A DNA stretch of 64,000 bases from an uncultured Bacteroidia bacterium (GCA_902768985.1 CACXNA010000016.1:62001-126000), one strand, 5' to 3'; counted from the first letter of the stretch, positions 18,812 to 26,957 are shown. Notes: generated from the letters alone by a model not told the origin. Made by a program: numbers and translations.

Positions 18812-19543
18812 ATGAAAACCGGCGGCGTCATTTTCCGTTTCATCCTCGGCCTGTTGCTCGCCTGCGGCGCCATGGCCGCCCTGCTGTATTTCAGCCTTCC
18901 CCTCGACGGGGACTTCCTTTCCGGCGTGTTCGAAGAAGGACCGGCCGGCAAGTTGATGGAGAAGACCCAGGACATCTGGGGCGCCGTCCTGATCGGCATG
19001 AACCTCGTCGCCCTGGCGGGCCTGCTGCTTTGCCCGAAAAAGGGCGTTCCCATTTTCTCCGCCATCTGCGGCGGCCTTCTGCTGTGGGCGCTGCTGGTAA
19101 TCCTGGGCGGCAAGCCGTTCCTGGCCGGGCTCATCCAGTTCGGGCGCATGAACAGCTTCCTGATGATTTCCGGCGGCGTCGTGCTGGTGCTGCTGATGTA
19201 TTTCCTCGGCTCGCGCAGCGTTCCGCTCGTCCGCGCCGCGGAAGGGCTCGGGAACAACTTCCCGCGCGGCATCCGCATCGCCGAGGGGCTGCTGGTCGCC
19301 ATTTTCGCGGGAGCGGCGTTGTACTTCGCCCTCAAGACGATGCGCTGGTATCTGCTGCCCGCTGGCATCCTGCTGGCGCTGCTGCCCGGCACGCTGTGCG
19401 AATGGGCGCTCGCCAAGCGCCGCTCGGGCGTGCGCCTGGGCTACCTCTGCCTGCGGACCCTGCGGGGCATCGGCCTGGTGGCCTTCTGCCCGATCACCGT
19501 CCCCGTGCTGCTCTACGCCCTGTTCTCCTCCCGATCCCGTTAA
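18812..19543 (+). CDS. Hypothetical multi-pass membrane protein
   Basis: Not recognised. 243 residues with about seven hydrophobic segments, e.g. FILGLLLACGAMAALLYFSL near residues 9-28, VLIGMNLVALAGLLLC, ICGGLLLWALLVILGG, MISGGVVLVLLMYFLG, LLVAIFAGAALYFALK and LVAFCPITVPVLLYALFS. Loops are short and basic; there is no enzyme motif. It starts 3 bp after recJ and is surely co-transcribed. It is probably a lineage-restricted inner-membrane protein. Confidence 0.7.
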   Translation: MKTGGVIFRFILGLLLACGAMAALLYFSLPLDGDFLSGVFEEGPAGKLMEKTQDIWGAVLIGMNLVALAGLLLCPKKGVPIFSAICGGLLLWALLVILGGKPFLAGLIQFGRMNSFLMISGGVVLVLLMYFLGSRSVPLVRAAEGLGNNFPRGIRIAEGLLVAIFAGAALYFALKTMRWYLLPAGILLALLPGTLCEWALAKRRSGVRLGYLCLRTLRGIGLVAFCPITVPVLLYALFSSRSR

Positions 19544-19575
19544 AGTCCTGTATAAGTAAAGGAATCATTACCAAT

Positions 19576-19791
19576 ATGAAAGAAGAATTAACATTCTTAG
19601 GAGTCATTTTTTCGCTGTGCCTGATCGTATACGTATATTATTCGGTCATCAAGCGTTTCGTGACTGCGATCAAGGAGAAGAATTACCAGTGGGCGATCAT
19701 TGAACTCGTCACTTTCCTGGCAGTCACCGCCATTTGCGTCTTCGCCGTGAAGCCGTTCCACATGGTTGAACAGGTGGTCTGGATGTTCTAG
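19576..19791 (+). CDS. Small membrane protein (71 aa)
   Basis: Not recognised. MKEELTFLGVIFSLCLIVYV begins a first transmembrane helix; a second is VTFLAVTAICVFAVKPF. A basic loop (KRFVTAIKEKNYQW) joins them. It lies 32 bp after the larger membrane protein and directly before a hairpin at 19792-19808. The clean start, codon use like that of its neighbours and position at the end of an operon support a real gene. Function unknown. Confidence 0.65.
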   Translation: MKEELTFLGVIFSLCLIVYVYYSVIKRFVTAIKEKNYQWAIIELVTFLAVTAICVFAVKPFHMVEQVVWMF

Positions 19792-19808
19792 CCAGGGTGT
19801 TTCCCTGG
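19792..19808 (+). terminator. Hairpin after the recJ operon
   Basis: CCAGGG-TGTTT-CCCTGG starts at the base after the stop codon. There is no T-run, so it may be a weak or factor-dependent terminator. The rest of the interval to 19931 holds no gene I can support. Confidence 0.45.
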
Positions 19809-19931
19809 ATTACCGGTACAAAATAGCGAGAATGGCGTCGGCGATGGCGTCATCCATCCTGTAGCGTTCGATAGCAAGAATTCCGGAACAGAATTCAGCC
19901 GTTTTCTGTAACGGATTATTCGTGGGGCGCT

Positions 19932-22691
19932 CTAGAACAGCGTGGGCTCGTCGAAGAGGTCGCCGGGGAGGTCCGGGACGTCCTCGACTGAGGCGGAAGA
20001 TTCTTCGCTGTCGCTCAGAATGACAGTCCCTTCGTCATTCGCCGGCTCCGACCGGCGAATCTCGTCATCCCCGACCTGCGTGTCATCCCCGACCTGATCG
20101 GGGATCTCCTCCTCTTCCGGTTCATCGACGATGAGCGGCTCCACGAAGCGGACGCTCTTGACCTCGCCGCGCTCGGCGCACTTCTTGCCCTTGGCGGCGT
20201 AGCCCTTCTTGCCGATCCACTCCTCGGCCTCGATGGCCTCGGGCTCCTTGTCCTCCAGCTTCCAGACTACCTCGTAGCGGGCGTGCTTGTCGCCGCTGAG
20301 GTCGACCAGGTAGGATTTGGGGGCGTCGGAGATGAAGCTGAGCGGGGTGTTGTCGCTGACCACGAAGGAGAAGCGCTTGACGTAGAAGCTCTTGACCGCG
20401 CCGTCCCAATAGAGGGCGGTGAAGGTTTTGTCGGGATCGAATTTCTCAATCAGTAGGACGTCGCCCTGGTAGCGGTTGACCAGATCAAAGGAGGTCGTGT
20501 AGAAGGTGCCGTTCTTGAACACGGCGAGCACCTTGTCGTCGTCCTTGAACTGGCCGAGGTACAGGCCGTGGCCGTCCTCGTTGAGTTTCTGGATATCGGT
20601 GTCGTACCAGATGTCCTTGCCGGTGATGGTGCTCACGCCCTTGCTCTTGAGCGTGATGTTGCGGATGGCGTTCTTGCTCACGAGGTTGCCGCGGGCGGTC
20701 TTGCTCTTGACTGCGAGGGTCGAGAAGTCGTACTCGAAGCTGGTCTTCTTGAGCTTCGGCTTGGGCCGCAGGGCCACGCGCACGGTCTCGGCCTCGCCGT
20801 TGTGGTTGGCCGTGAACCAGACGATCTGTGAGCCGGCCGCGCCGGTGGTGATGTCGTATTCCTTGTCGCGCGTGATCGAGGTCACGGCAAAGCGCTTCGC
20901 GTAATAGATGGAGCTCTTGCCTTCGCGATAGATGACGTTGTAGATGGTGCGGGAGTCGCCGCGGTTGAACAGGCCCACGTACAGCAGGTCCTTGCCGAAG
21001 AAGGCCTTGTCCTCCACCTTGGTGATGCGGTACTTGCCGTCCCGGCCGATGACGATGATCTCGGAGAGGTCGGAGCAGTCGCAGAGGAATTCGCCCTCGT
21101 CGCGCTTCAGGCCGATGCCTACGAAGCCCTCCGCGAGGTTGGCGTAGAGCTTGGCGTTGTTGTTGATGACCTTGGTGGCGGCGATGGTCTCGAAGCCCGT
21201 GAGCTCGGTGCGGCGCGGATAGTCCTTGCCGTACTTCTTCTTCAGGGCCTTGAACCAGTCTATGGTATAGCGGTCGATGTGCTCGATGTTGTCGCGCACG
21301 ACGGCCATCTGCTCCTCCAGGGCGAGGATCTTCTCGTCGATGGCCTTGGTGTCGAACTTGGAGATCTTGCGGACCGGCTTCTCCACGAGCTTGAGGATGT
21401 CGTCCAGGATGATCTCCCGGCGGAAGAGATCCTGGTAGTTCTTCATCTGCGTGAAGATGTCCTGGATCTGCGTCTCCCAGTCCTTCTGGTCCTGCTCGAG
21501 GACCTTGTAGATGCGGTTCTCGAAGAAGATGCGCTCCAGGGAGCTGTAGTGCCAGTCGGCCTCGAGCTCATCCAGCTTGATCTGCAGCTCCTGGAGCAGC
21601 AGGTCGCGGGTGTGGTAGGTGCCGTACTCGAGGATGTCGTTGACCGTCAGGAACTGCGGTTTGTTGTCCTTGATCACGCAGGCGTTCGGCGCGATGTTGA
21701 CCTCGCAGTCCGTGAAGGCGTAGAGGGCGTCGATGGTCTTGTCCGGGGAGACGTCGTTGGGCAGGTGGATGAGGATGTCCACCTTGTCGGTGGTCATGTC
21801 CTCGATCTTCTTGATCTTGATCTTGCCCTTGTCCTTGGCCCGGAGGACGGAGTCGATGATGTCCTTGGTGTATTTCCCGTAAGGGATTTCCGTGATGGCC
21901 ACGGTGTTCTTGTCGATCTTCTCGATGCGGGCGCGCACCTTGACGGAGCCGCCGCGCTTGCCCTGCATGTACTTGCTGCAGTCGGCGAAGCCGCCGGTGG
22001 GGAAGTCGGGATAGATTTCGTAAGGCTTGCCTTCGAGGATGGAGACGGAGGCGTCGAGCAGTTCGTTGAAGTTGTGCGGAAGAATCTTGGATGCGAGACC
22101 CACGCCGATGCCCTCCGTGCCCTGCGCGAGCAGGAGCGGGAAGCGCACCGGGAGCTCGGTCGGCTCCTGGTTGCGGCCGTCGTAGGAATTCATCCAGTGC
22201 GTCACCTTCGGGTCGAAGACCACCTCCTTGGCGAACTTGCTGAGCCGGGCCTCGATGTATCGCGGCGCGGCGTTGGAGTCGCCGGTGAGGATGTTACCCC
22301 AGTTTCCCTGGCAGTCCACGGTGAAGCCTTTCTGGCCCAGCTGGACGAGGGCGCCGAGGATGGACTGGTCGCCGTGCGGATGGTACTGCATGGCCTGGCC
22401 GACGATGTTGGCCACCTTCGTGAACGCGCCGTCGTCCATCTTGTACATGGCGTGCAGCACGCGCCGCTGCACGGGCTTGAGTCCGTCCACGATGTGCGGC
22501 ACGGCCCGGTGCAGGATCACGTACGAGGCGTAGTCCAGGTACCAGTCCTTGAACATGCCGGAGAGCTTGAACTTGTGTGCGTCCGCCTCCAGCATCTTGT
22601 CAAAACGGCCCGAGGATTCCCCTTCGTCGTCAATGACCTTGTCGTCGTCTTCGATGATCTCTTCTTCGGTGATGATATTCTCTTCTTCCAT
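19932..22691 (-). CDS. parC: DNA topoisomerase IV subunit A
   Basis: Breakage-reunion subunit of a type IIA topoisomerase. 919 residues: an acidic N-terminal stretch, winged-helix domain with DYASYVILHRAVPHIVDGLK, the VANIVGQAMQYHPHGDQSI region equivalent to the quinolone pocket, and the catalytic Tyr in NAAPRYIEARL. The C-terminal half is a beta-pinwheel-like region. The Bacteroidota-type sequence with YHPHGD favours ParC over GyrA; parE is not in the window. The tail (about residues 860-905, DNA 19993-20110) is encoded by intergenic-type palindromic repeats inserted in frame. Last gene of exbB-exbD-tonB-rluB-era-parC, 7 bp after era. Confidence 0.93.
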   Translation of the reverse strand: MEEENIITEEEIIEDDDKVIDDEGESSGRFDKMLEADAHKFKLSGMFKDWYLDYASYVILHRAVPHIVDGLKPVQRRVLHAMYKMDDGAFTKVANIVGQAMQYHPHGDQSILGALVQLGQKGFTVDCQGNWGNILTGDSNAAPRYIEARLSKFAKEVVFDPKVTHWMNSYDGRNQEPTELPVRFPLLLAQGTEGIGVGLASKILPHNFNELLDASVSILEGKPYEIYPDFPTGGFADCSKYMQGKRGGSVKVRARIEKIDKNTVAITEIPYGKYTKDIIDSVLRAKDKGKIKIKKIEDMTTDKVDILIHLPNDVSPDKTIDALYAFTDCEVNIAPNACVIKDNKPQFLTVNDILEYGTYHTRDLLLQELQIKLDELEADWHYSSLERIFFENRIYKVLEQDQKDWETQIQDIFTQMKNYQDLFRREIILDDILKLVEKPVRKISKFDTKAIDEKILALEEQMAVVRDNIEHIDRYTIDWFKALKKKYGKDYPRRTELTGFETIAATKVINNNAKLYANLAEGFVGIGLKRDEGEFLCDCSDLSEIIVIGRDGKYRITKVEDKAFFGKDLLYVGLFNRGDSRTIYNVIYREGKSSIYYAKRFAVTSITRDKEYDITTGAAGSQIVWFTANHNGEAETVRVALRPKPKLKKTSFEYDFSTLAVKSKTARGNLVSKNAIRNITLKSKGVSTITGKDIWYDTDIQKLNEDGHGLYLGQFKDDDKVLAVFKNGTFYTTSFDLVNRYQGDVLLIEKFDPDKTFTALYWDGAVKSFYVKRFSFVVSDNTPLSFISDAPKSYLVDLSGDKHARYEVVWKLEDKEPEAIEAEEWIGKKGYAAKGKKCAERGEVKSVRFVEPLIVDEPEEEEIPDQVGDDTQVGDDEIRRSEPANDEGTVILSDSEESSASVEDVPDLPGDLFDEPTLF
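19993..20110 (-). repeat. Cluster of palindromic repeats inside the parC 3' end
   Basis: Three repeat types lie back to back within the coding sequence: an ATTCTTCGCTGTCGCTCAGAAT-like unit (about 19999-20026), a palindrome ATTCGCCGG-N6-CCGGCGAAT (20037-20060), and GTCATCCCCGACCTG twice (20064-20078 and 20082-20096), the second completed as the palindrome ATCCCCGA-N5-TCGGGGAT (20085-20105). They add roughly 39 codons in frame, giving VILSDSEES- and IPDQVGDD-like residues typical of translated intergenic repeats. Confidence 0.85.
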
Positions 22692-22698
22692 AGGAATT

Positions 22699-23619
22699 TT
22701 AGTCTTCGTATCCGAATTTGCGCAGTTCGCGCCTGCTCTCCCGCCAGTCGGGATCCACCTTTACGTAAATCTGCAGGAAGACCTTCTTCTGGAAGAAGTC
22801 CTCCATGTCGATGCGGGCCTGGGTGCCCACTTTCTTGAGGGCCGCGCCCTGGCGGCCGATGATGATGCCTTTCTGCGATTCGCGCATCACGTAGATGACG
22901 GCGCCGATGTCATAGCGCTCCGCGCCTTCCTTGAAACTCTCGATGCCCACCTCGCAGCAGTACGGAATCTCCTCCTTGTAGTTCAGCAGGATCTTCTCCC
23001 GGATGATTTCCGAGGCGAAGAAACGGAGGTTCCGGTCCGTGAAGGCGTCCTTGTCAAACCACGGCGGGCATTCCGGAAGCCGTGCGAGGACGGCGTCCAG
23101 AATGCTCTCGAGGTTGAATTTTTCCTGGGCGGAAGCCGGGATGACCGTGGCCGCTGGCAGCTTCTCCTGCCAGTAGGCGAGGAGCTCCGTCACGCGCGGC
23201 TGGTCGCTGATGTCGATCTTGTTGACCACCACGATCACGGGACAGTCCACCTGGGAGAGTTTCTCCACGTATTCGCTGTTCTTGTCGGGGGTCTCCACCG
23301 TGTCCGTGACATAGAGGATGACGTCGGCGTCGCCGATGGCGCCGTCCACGAAATTCATCATGTTCTGCTGGAGGCGGTAGCTGGGCTTGAGGATGCCCGG
23401 CGTGTCGGAATAGACAATCTGCCAGTCCTCGCCGTTCACGATGCCCATGATGCGATGGCGCGTGGTCTGCGCCTTCGCCGTCACGATGGAGAGCTTCTCG
23501 CCCACCAGCGCGTTCATCAGCGTCGATTTCCCGACGTTCGGGTTGCCGATGATGCAAACGAATACACGTAAGCTCCCATCTTCAGAATGTTGGTCTCGCC
23601 CTCGGTGAGGTAGCGCCAC
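22699..23619 (-). CDS. era: GTPase Era
   Basis: Essential GTPase for 30S maturation; binds the 3' end of 16S rRNA by a KH domain. G1 GNPNVGKST, G2 region AQTTRHRIMG, G3 SDTPG, G4 NKID, G5 SAQ; KH domain RESQKGIIIGRQGAALKKVG and the C-terminal KVDPDWRESRRELRKFGY. The start is unclear: the G-domain begins at about 23565, but the only in-frame ATG upstream is at 23619, deep inside the preceding gene, giving a non-family leader (MALPHRGRDQHSEDGSLR). There is no ATG, GTG or TTG at the expected place. A single-base indel or an unusual initiation is possible. Confidence 0.93.
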   Translation of the reverse strand: MALPHRGRDQHSEDGSLRVFVCIIGNPNVGKSTLMNALVGEKLSIVTAKAQTTRHRIMGIVNGEDWQIVYSDTPGILKPSYRLQQNMMNFVDGAIGDADVILYVTDTVETPDKNSEYVEKLSQVDCPVIVVVNKIDISDQPRVTELLAYWQEKLPAATVIPASAQEKFNLESILDAVLARLPECPPWFDKDAFTDRNLRFFASEIIREKILLNYKEEIPYCCEVGIESFKEGAERYDIGAVIYVMRESQKGIIIGRQGAALKKVGTQARIDMEDFFQKKVFLQIYVKVDPDWRESRRELRKFGYED

Positions 23620-24962
23620 TCGCCCTTCTTGAGGCCCTTCTTGGTCAGGCCCGCGAAGTAGACCCGGTCGAGCGCCTTGACATTGTAGCCGAGGGTCTCG
23701 AAGATACGGCGGACGATGCGGTTCTTGCCGGAGTGGATCTCGATACCGAGCTTGCGCTTGTCCTTCTCGTCGATGTATTCGAGCTCGTCGGCCTGGACTT
23801 CGCCGTCGCTGAGTTCGACGCCGGCGAGGATACGGTCAAAGTCTTCCTGGCTCAGCGGCTTGTCGAGGGCCACCTGGTAGATCTTCTTCTTGTCGTAGGA
23901 GGGGTGCGTGAGGCGCTCGGCGATCTCGCCGTCGTTGGTCAGCATCAGCACACCGGTCGTGTTCTTGTCGAGCCGGCCCACGGGATACACGCGCGTGGGG
24001 CAGTTCTTGACGAGGTCCACGACGGTCTTCTCGGCGTGGGGGTCGCTGGCCGTGGTGACGAAGCCCTTGGGCTTGTTCATCACGATGTAGACCTTCTCCT
24101 CGCCCTTGAGGCGCTCGCCGTTGAAGCGGATGTCGTCGGTGAAGATGTTGACCTTCGTGCCCAGCTCGGTCACCACCTGGCCGTTGACGGTCACGACGCC
24201 GGCCTGGATGAGGGTGTCGGCTTCGCGACGGGAGCAGACGCCCGAATTGGCGATGAACTTGTTGAGGCGGACGGTGTCCTGGATCGGCATCGGATACGGA
24301 GCCTCGGCGCTCTCGTTGCCGTTCACGATGGGACGGCGGTTGATCATGCGGTTGATGCCTTCCGTGGATTCACGGGTGAAGTTGGGCTTGCGGCCCGGCT
24401 TCTTGGCGCCGGGTTTCGGACGGCCCTGGCCGCCCATCGGCTTGTGCGGGCCGGCGCTGCGGTGCTCGCCGTAGCTGCTGCGTCCCTCGCTGTTGTACGG
24501 GCGCTGCGGGCGGTCGCCATACTGGCGCGGCTTGCGGTCGCTGTAACCGCCTTCGCGGTTGCTGTAGCCGCCCTCGCGGTTGCTGTAACCGCCTTCACGG
24601 TTGCCGTAGCCACCCTCGCGGCGGCCATAACCGCCTTCGCGGTTGCCGCTGAAATTGCTGCGGCCTTCGCCGTAAGGACGGCGCTCGCCGTCGTCGGAGC
24701 GGCGGGAGCCATAGCTGTTTCCGCTATGGCCGCCGTAGCTGCCGCCGCGGCTGCTGTAGCCACCGTTGTCGCGATGGCCGTAGCCGCCCTGGCGGTTCTC
24801 ACCGTAGGGACGCGGCTTGCGGTCGCCGTAATAGCTGTTTCTCTGTTCGCCGGACTCGCTGTGATGCGCACCGGGCGTGTACTCTACTTTTTCGGATGCG
24901 GGGCGCGGCCCCACGGTTTTCCGCGGTCTAAGTTTTCGGCCTTCTTTGGTAAATTGGTCCAT
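23517..24962 (-). CDS. RluB/RsuA-family pseudouridine synthase with repetitive N-terminal extension
   Basis: Isomerises specific uridines in rRNA. 481 residues from the ATG at 24962. Residues 1-220 are a basic, low-complexity Gly/Arg/Tyr/Ser-rich extension with tandem NREGGY(S/G) repeats. The S4 domain follows (VRLNKFIANSGVCSRREADT), then the catalytic domain with GRLDKNTTGVLMLTND (catalytic Asp in GRLDKNT) and HSGKNRIVRRIFE. The family normally ends near LTEGETNILKM; the last 16 or so residues here (from GAYVYSFAS) are not family-like and overlap era. It lies 4 bp after tonB. RG/GY-rich tails in RNA enzymes usually bind RNA or promote condensation; that role is inferred. Confidence 0.92.
   Translation of the reverse strand: MDQFTKEGRKLRPRKTVGPRPASEKVEYTPGAHHSESGEQRNSYYGDRKPRPYGENRQGGYGHRDNGGYSSRGGSYGGHSGNSYGSRRSDDGERRPYGEGRSNFSGNREGGYGRREGGYGNREGGYSNREGGYSNREGGYSDRKPRQYGDRPQRPYNSEGRSSYGEHRSAGPHKPMGGQGRPKPGAKKPGRKPNFTRESTEGINRMINRRPIVNGNESAEAPYPMPIQDTVRLNKFIANSGVCSRREADTLIQAGVVTVNGQVVTELGTKVNIFTDDIRFNGERLKGEEKVYIVMNKPKGFVTTASDPHAEKTVVDLVKNCPTRVYPVGRLDKNTTGVLMLTNDGEIAERLTHPSYDKKKIYQVALDKPLSQEDFDRILAGVELSDGEVQADELEYIDEKDKRKLGIEIHSGKNRIVRRIFETLGYNVKALDRVYFAGLTKKGLKKGEWRYLTEGETNILKMGAYVYSFASSATRTSGNRR
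24541..24650. repeat. 21-bp coding tandem repeat
   Basis: Five to six degenerate tandem copies of a 21-bp unit (GGTTGCTGTAACCGCCTTCGC type) encode the (N/G)REGGY(S/G) repeats of the pseudouridine synthase N-terminus. All changes keep the frame. It is a likely site of slippage. Confidence 0.85.
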
Positions 24963-24966
24963 CTCT

Positions 24967-25746
24967 TTACTTGAGGTTAAAATAGTAAGTAATTGTTCCC
25001 TCCTGCATGGCGGGAGCATCCGCGCTCATGTTGAAATGGGTTTCCAGCGCTGCTTTTCGCGCCGCTGCAGAGAGGGTCTTGTCTAATACAGTGGTGCCGT
25101 CGCCTCCCGGCACGGCCTTAACTACGTTGCCGTAGTTGTCCACCCAAATGTTCACGACCACGATACCGCTCTCCTGCACGTTGTAGGCCGGCCGGGGGAT
25201 GTTTCCCACGGTGTTTCGGCCCTGGACGTGCGCGTTGGGTTTGCCGTCGGTGCGGCCGGACTCCGTGTTGCCCTTGGCCTGTCCGGCCTTGAAGGCATCC
25301 GTCGCCTCGTCCGCCCCGTGCGGTGCGGTAAGGGTCGTATCTTTTTTGGCCATGCCCGGAAAGGTGGCGCGCGGATCTAACGCGGGCTCTTTCGGCTGCA
25401 CGGCCGGCACCTCGACGTCTCCCTTCGGATCGGGCTGCGTCTGCGGGGTCTCGTTGGGCCGGTCGGCCTCATACGGAGAATCGCTCTGCTGCGCCAGTTC
25501 GACGGGACGCGTAAGGTCAGTCTCCTCCGCCAGCGGCTGCTCGCCCTGCAACTGCTGCTCCAGGATTTCGGGCGCTTCGCTGAAATCGATGAGCATGGGC
25601 TGCTCCTGCGGCGGGGGATAGAGGTACTTCAGGCCGGAGAAGGACACGAGCACGACGGCGCAGACGTGGACGATCCCCGACATGACGATGCCGGTGATCC
25701 TGGCGTTGCGCTCGCGCTGCTGTGCAATTCTCTGGTCGTTCTGCAT
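24967..25746 (-). CDS. tonB: TonB-family energy transducer
   Basis: Couples the proton motive force harvested by ExbBD to outer-membrane TonB-dependent receptors. 259 residues: cytoplasmic N-terminus, one transmembrane helix (ITGIVMSGIVHVCAVVLVSF, residues 17-36), a long Pro/Glu/Gln-rich periplasmic spacer, and a divergent TonB C-terminal domain (NVQESGIVVVNIWVDNYGNV). It lies 3 bp after exbD. A receptor of the type it could energise is at 58875-61526. The domain is weak but the context is decisive. Confidence 0.85.
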   Translation of the reverse strand: MQNDQRIAQQRERNARITGIVMSGIVHVCAVVLVSFSGLKYLYPPPQEQPMLIDFSEAPEILEQQLQGEQPLAEETDLTRPVELAQQSDSPYEADRPNETPQTQPDPKGDVEVPAVQPKEPALDPRATFPGMAKKDTTLTAPHGADEATDAFKAGQAKGNTESGRTDGKPNAHVQGRNTVGNIPRPAYNVQESGIVVVNIWVDNYGNVVKAVPGGDGTTVLDKTLSAAARKAALETHFNMSADAPAMQEGTITYYFNLK

Positions 25747-25749
25747 GGC

Positions 25750-26160
25750 TTATTCTGGCTGCGTGGCCAGGATAACTTTGTAGTGGTTGCGTTTGGCGAT
25801 GTTCATGACCTGCACGATCTCGCCGATCGGCACGCTCTCGTCGGAGAAGATCGAGAAGGTCGGATCCTCTTCGCTCTGGAGCAGGCCCACGAGTTCGTCT
25901 TCCATCTCGGAGAACGCCACCGGGTCCTGGGCGCCGTTGATGTGATACGTATAGCGGTCGTCGCCCCAGTCCTTGATGGAGACGCTCACCGTGGCCTTGG
26001 CGCCCACCTGGCCGGTGCTCTTCGGGAGCAGGAGCTTGAGGGCGTTGGGATTGACCAGGGTGGAAGTCACCAGGAAGAAGATCAGCAGCAGGAACACGAT
26101 GTCCGTCATGGAGGACATCGCGATGTTGGGATCCGCTTTGGTGATTCGCTTGAGGGCCAT
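25750..26160 (-). CDS. exbD: ExbD/TolR-family biopolymer transport protein
   Basis: Proton-channel partner of ExbB. 136 residues with a short cytoplasmic N-terminus, a single transmembrane helix MSSMTDIVFLLLIFFLVTST containing the conserved Asp (in MTDIVF) needed for proton transfer, and a periplasmic domain. Starts 2 bp after exbB. Confidence 0.93.
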   Translation of the reverse strand: MALKRITKADPNIAMSSMTDIVFLLLIFFLVTSTLVNPNALKLLLPKSTGQVGAKATVSVSIKDWGDDRYTYHINGAQDPVAFSEMEDELVGLLQSEEDPTFSIFSDESVPIGEIVQVMNIAKRNHYKVILATQPE

Positions 26161-26162
26161 CG

Positions 26163-26864
26163 CTATTCTGCGTTATTGGCATCGGCGGCGGGCTGCTCGC
26201 CGAGCATGTCCATGAATTTGATGGTCGCGCTCTCCATGCTGTACACCAGGCTGGAGATGCGGGCCGTCAGGAAGTTGTAGCCGAAGTAGGCGAGGATACC
26301 GACGATCAGACCGCCGACCGTGGTGATCATGGCGGTGTAGATGCCGCTCGACAGGAGCGTGATGTCGATGTTGTTGCCTGCGTTGGACATGTTGAAGAAC
26401 GCCTGCACCATACCGATCACCGTGCCGAGGAAACCGATCATCGGGGCGCCGCCGGCGATGGTGGCCAGGTAGGGAAGTCCCTTCTCCAGGCGGGCCACCT
26501 CGACGTTGCCGACATTCTCGATGGCGGCCTGCACGTCGGTGGCGGGCTTGCCGATGCGGGCGATGCCGGCCTCGACCATCCGGGCGACGGGCGCGTCGTA
26601 CTTGCTGCAGAGCGTCCGGGCGGACTTGATCTTCCCTTCGTGGATGTAGTCGCGGATGTCGTTGATGAAATCCTTGTCAATCTTGCCGGCCTGGCGGATG
26701 ATCCACCACTTCTTGCCGAAGATGTAGATGGCGATCACCGACAGGGCGAGGAGCACCCACATGAGCCAGCCGCCTTTCGCGGCCATCTCGAGGAGGGAAT
26801 ACGACATCTCCTGCTGCACGGGGGCAGCCTGGGCGATGACGGTCAGGAGGAACGTAAACAGCAT
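26163..26864 (-). CDS. exbB: ExbB/TolQ/MotA-family proton channel protein
   Basis: Pentameric channel subunit of the TonB motor. 233 residues: three transmembrane helices (LMWVLLALSVIAIYIFGKKW; LATIAGGAPMIGFLGTVIGM; MITTVGGLIVGILAYFGYN). The conserved GFLGTVIGMVQAFF and TTVGGLIVGI segments are present. First gene of exbB-exbD-tonB-rluB-era-parC, behind a strong promoter at 26926-26957. Confidence 0.95.
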   Translation of the reverse strand: MLFTFLLTVIAQAAPVQQEMSYSLLEMAAKGGWLMWVLLALSVIAIYIFGKKWWIIRQAGKIDKDFINDIRDYIHEGKIKSARTLCSKYDAPVARMVEAGIARIGKPATDVQAAIENVGNVEVARLEKGLPYLATIAGGAPMIGFLGTVIGMVQAFFNMSNAGNNIDITLLSSGIYTAMITTVGGLIVGILAYFGYNFLTARISSLVYSMESATIKFMDMLGEQPAADANNAE

Positions 26865-26903
26865 ATTTCAGAATCTTTTGTTAACCAACAATTGCAAAAA
26901 ATC

Positions 26904-26917
26904 TGCCCATTTGGGCA
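26904..26917. promoter_or_regulatory. Palindrome in exbB leader
   Basis: TGCCCA-TT-TGGGCA lies just downstream of the predicted transcription start of the exb operon, four bases from the palindrome over the -7 box. It may be a second operator half or a 5' mRNA hairpin. Confidence 0.5.
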
Positions 26918-26925
26918 TAATCGTA

Positions 26926-26957
26926 CAAAAGTACGATATTTCTTGGATTTATGCAAA
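26926..26957 (-). promoter_or_regulatory. Promoter of the exbBD-tonB operon
   Basis: On the minus strand TTTG (26957-26954), 20 nt, TACTTTTG (26933-26926). The predicted start is near 26920, giving a leader of about 55 nt. The palindrome TCGTAC-AAAA-GTACGA (26921-26936) covers the -7 box. Confidence 0.8.

Noticed and set aside
23565-23619. The long N-terminal leader of Era as a genuine domain
   Set aside because: Residues MALPHRGRDQHSEDGSLR have no family counterpart and are encoded inside the preceding gene; the segment probably results from the missing start or an indel.
24541-24650. Possible CRISPR-like array of short repeats
   Set aside because: The 21-bp units are contiguous, in frame and encode REGGY repeats; there are no spacers and no cas genes.
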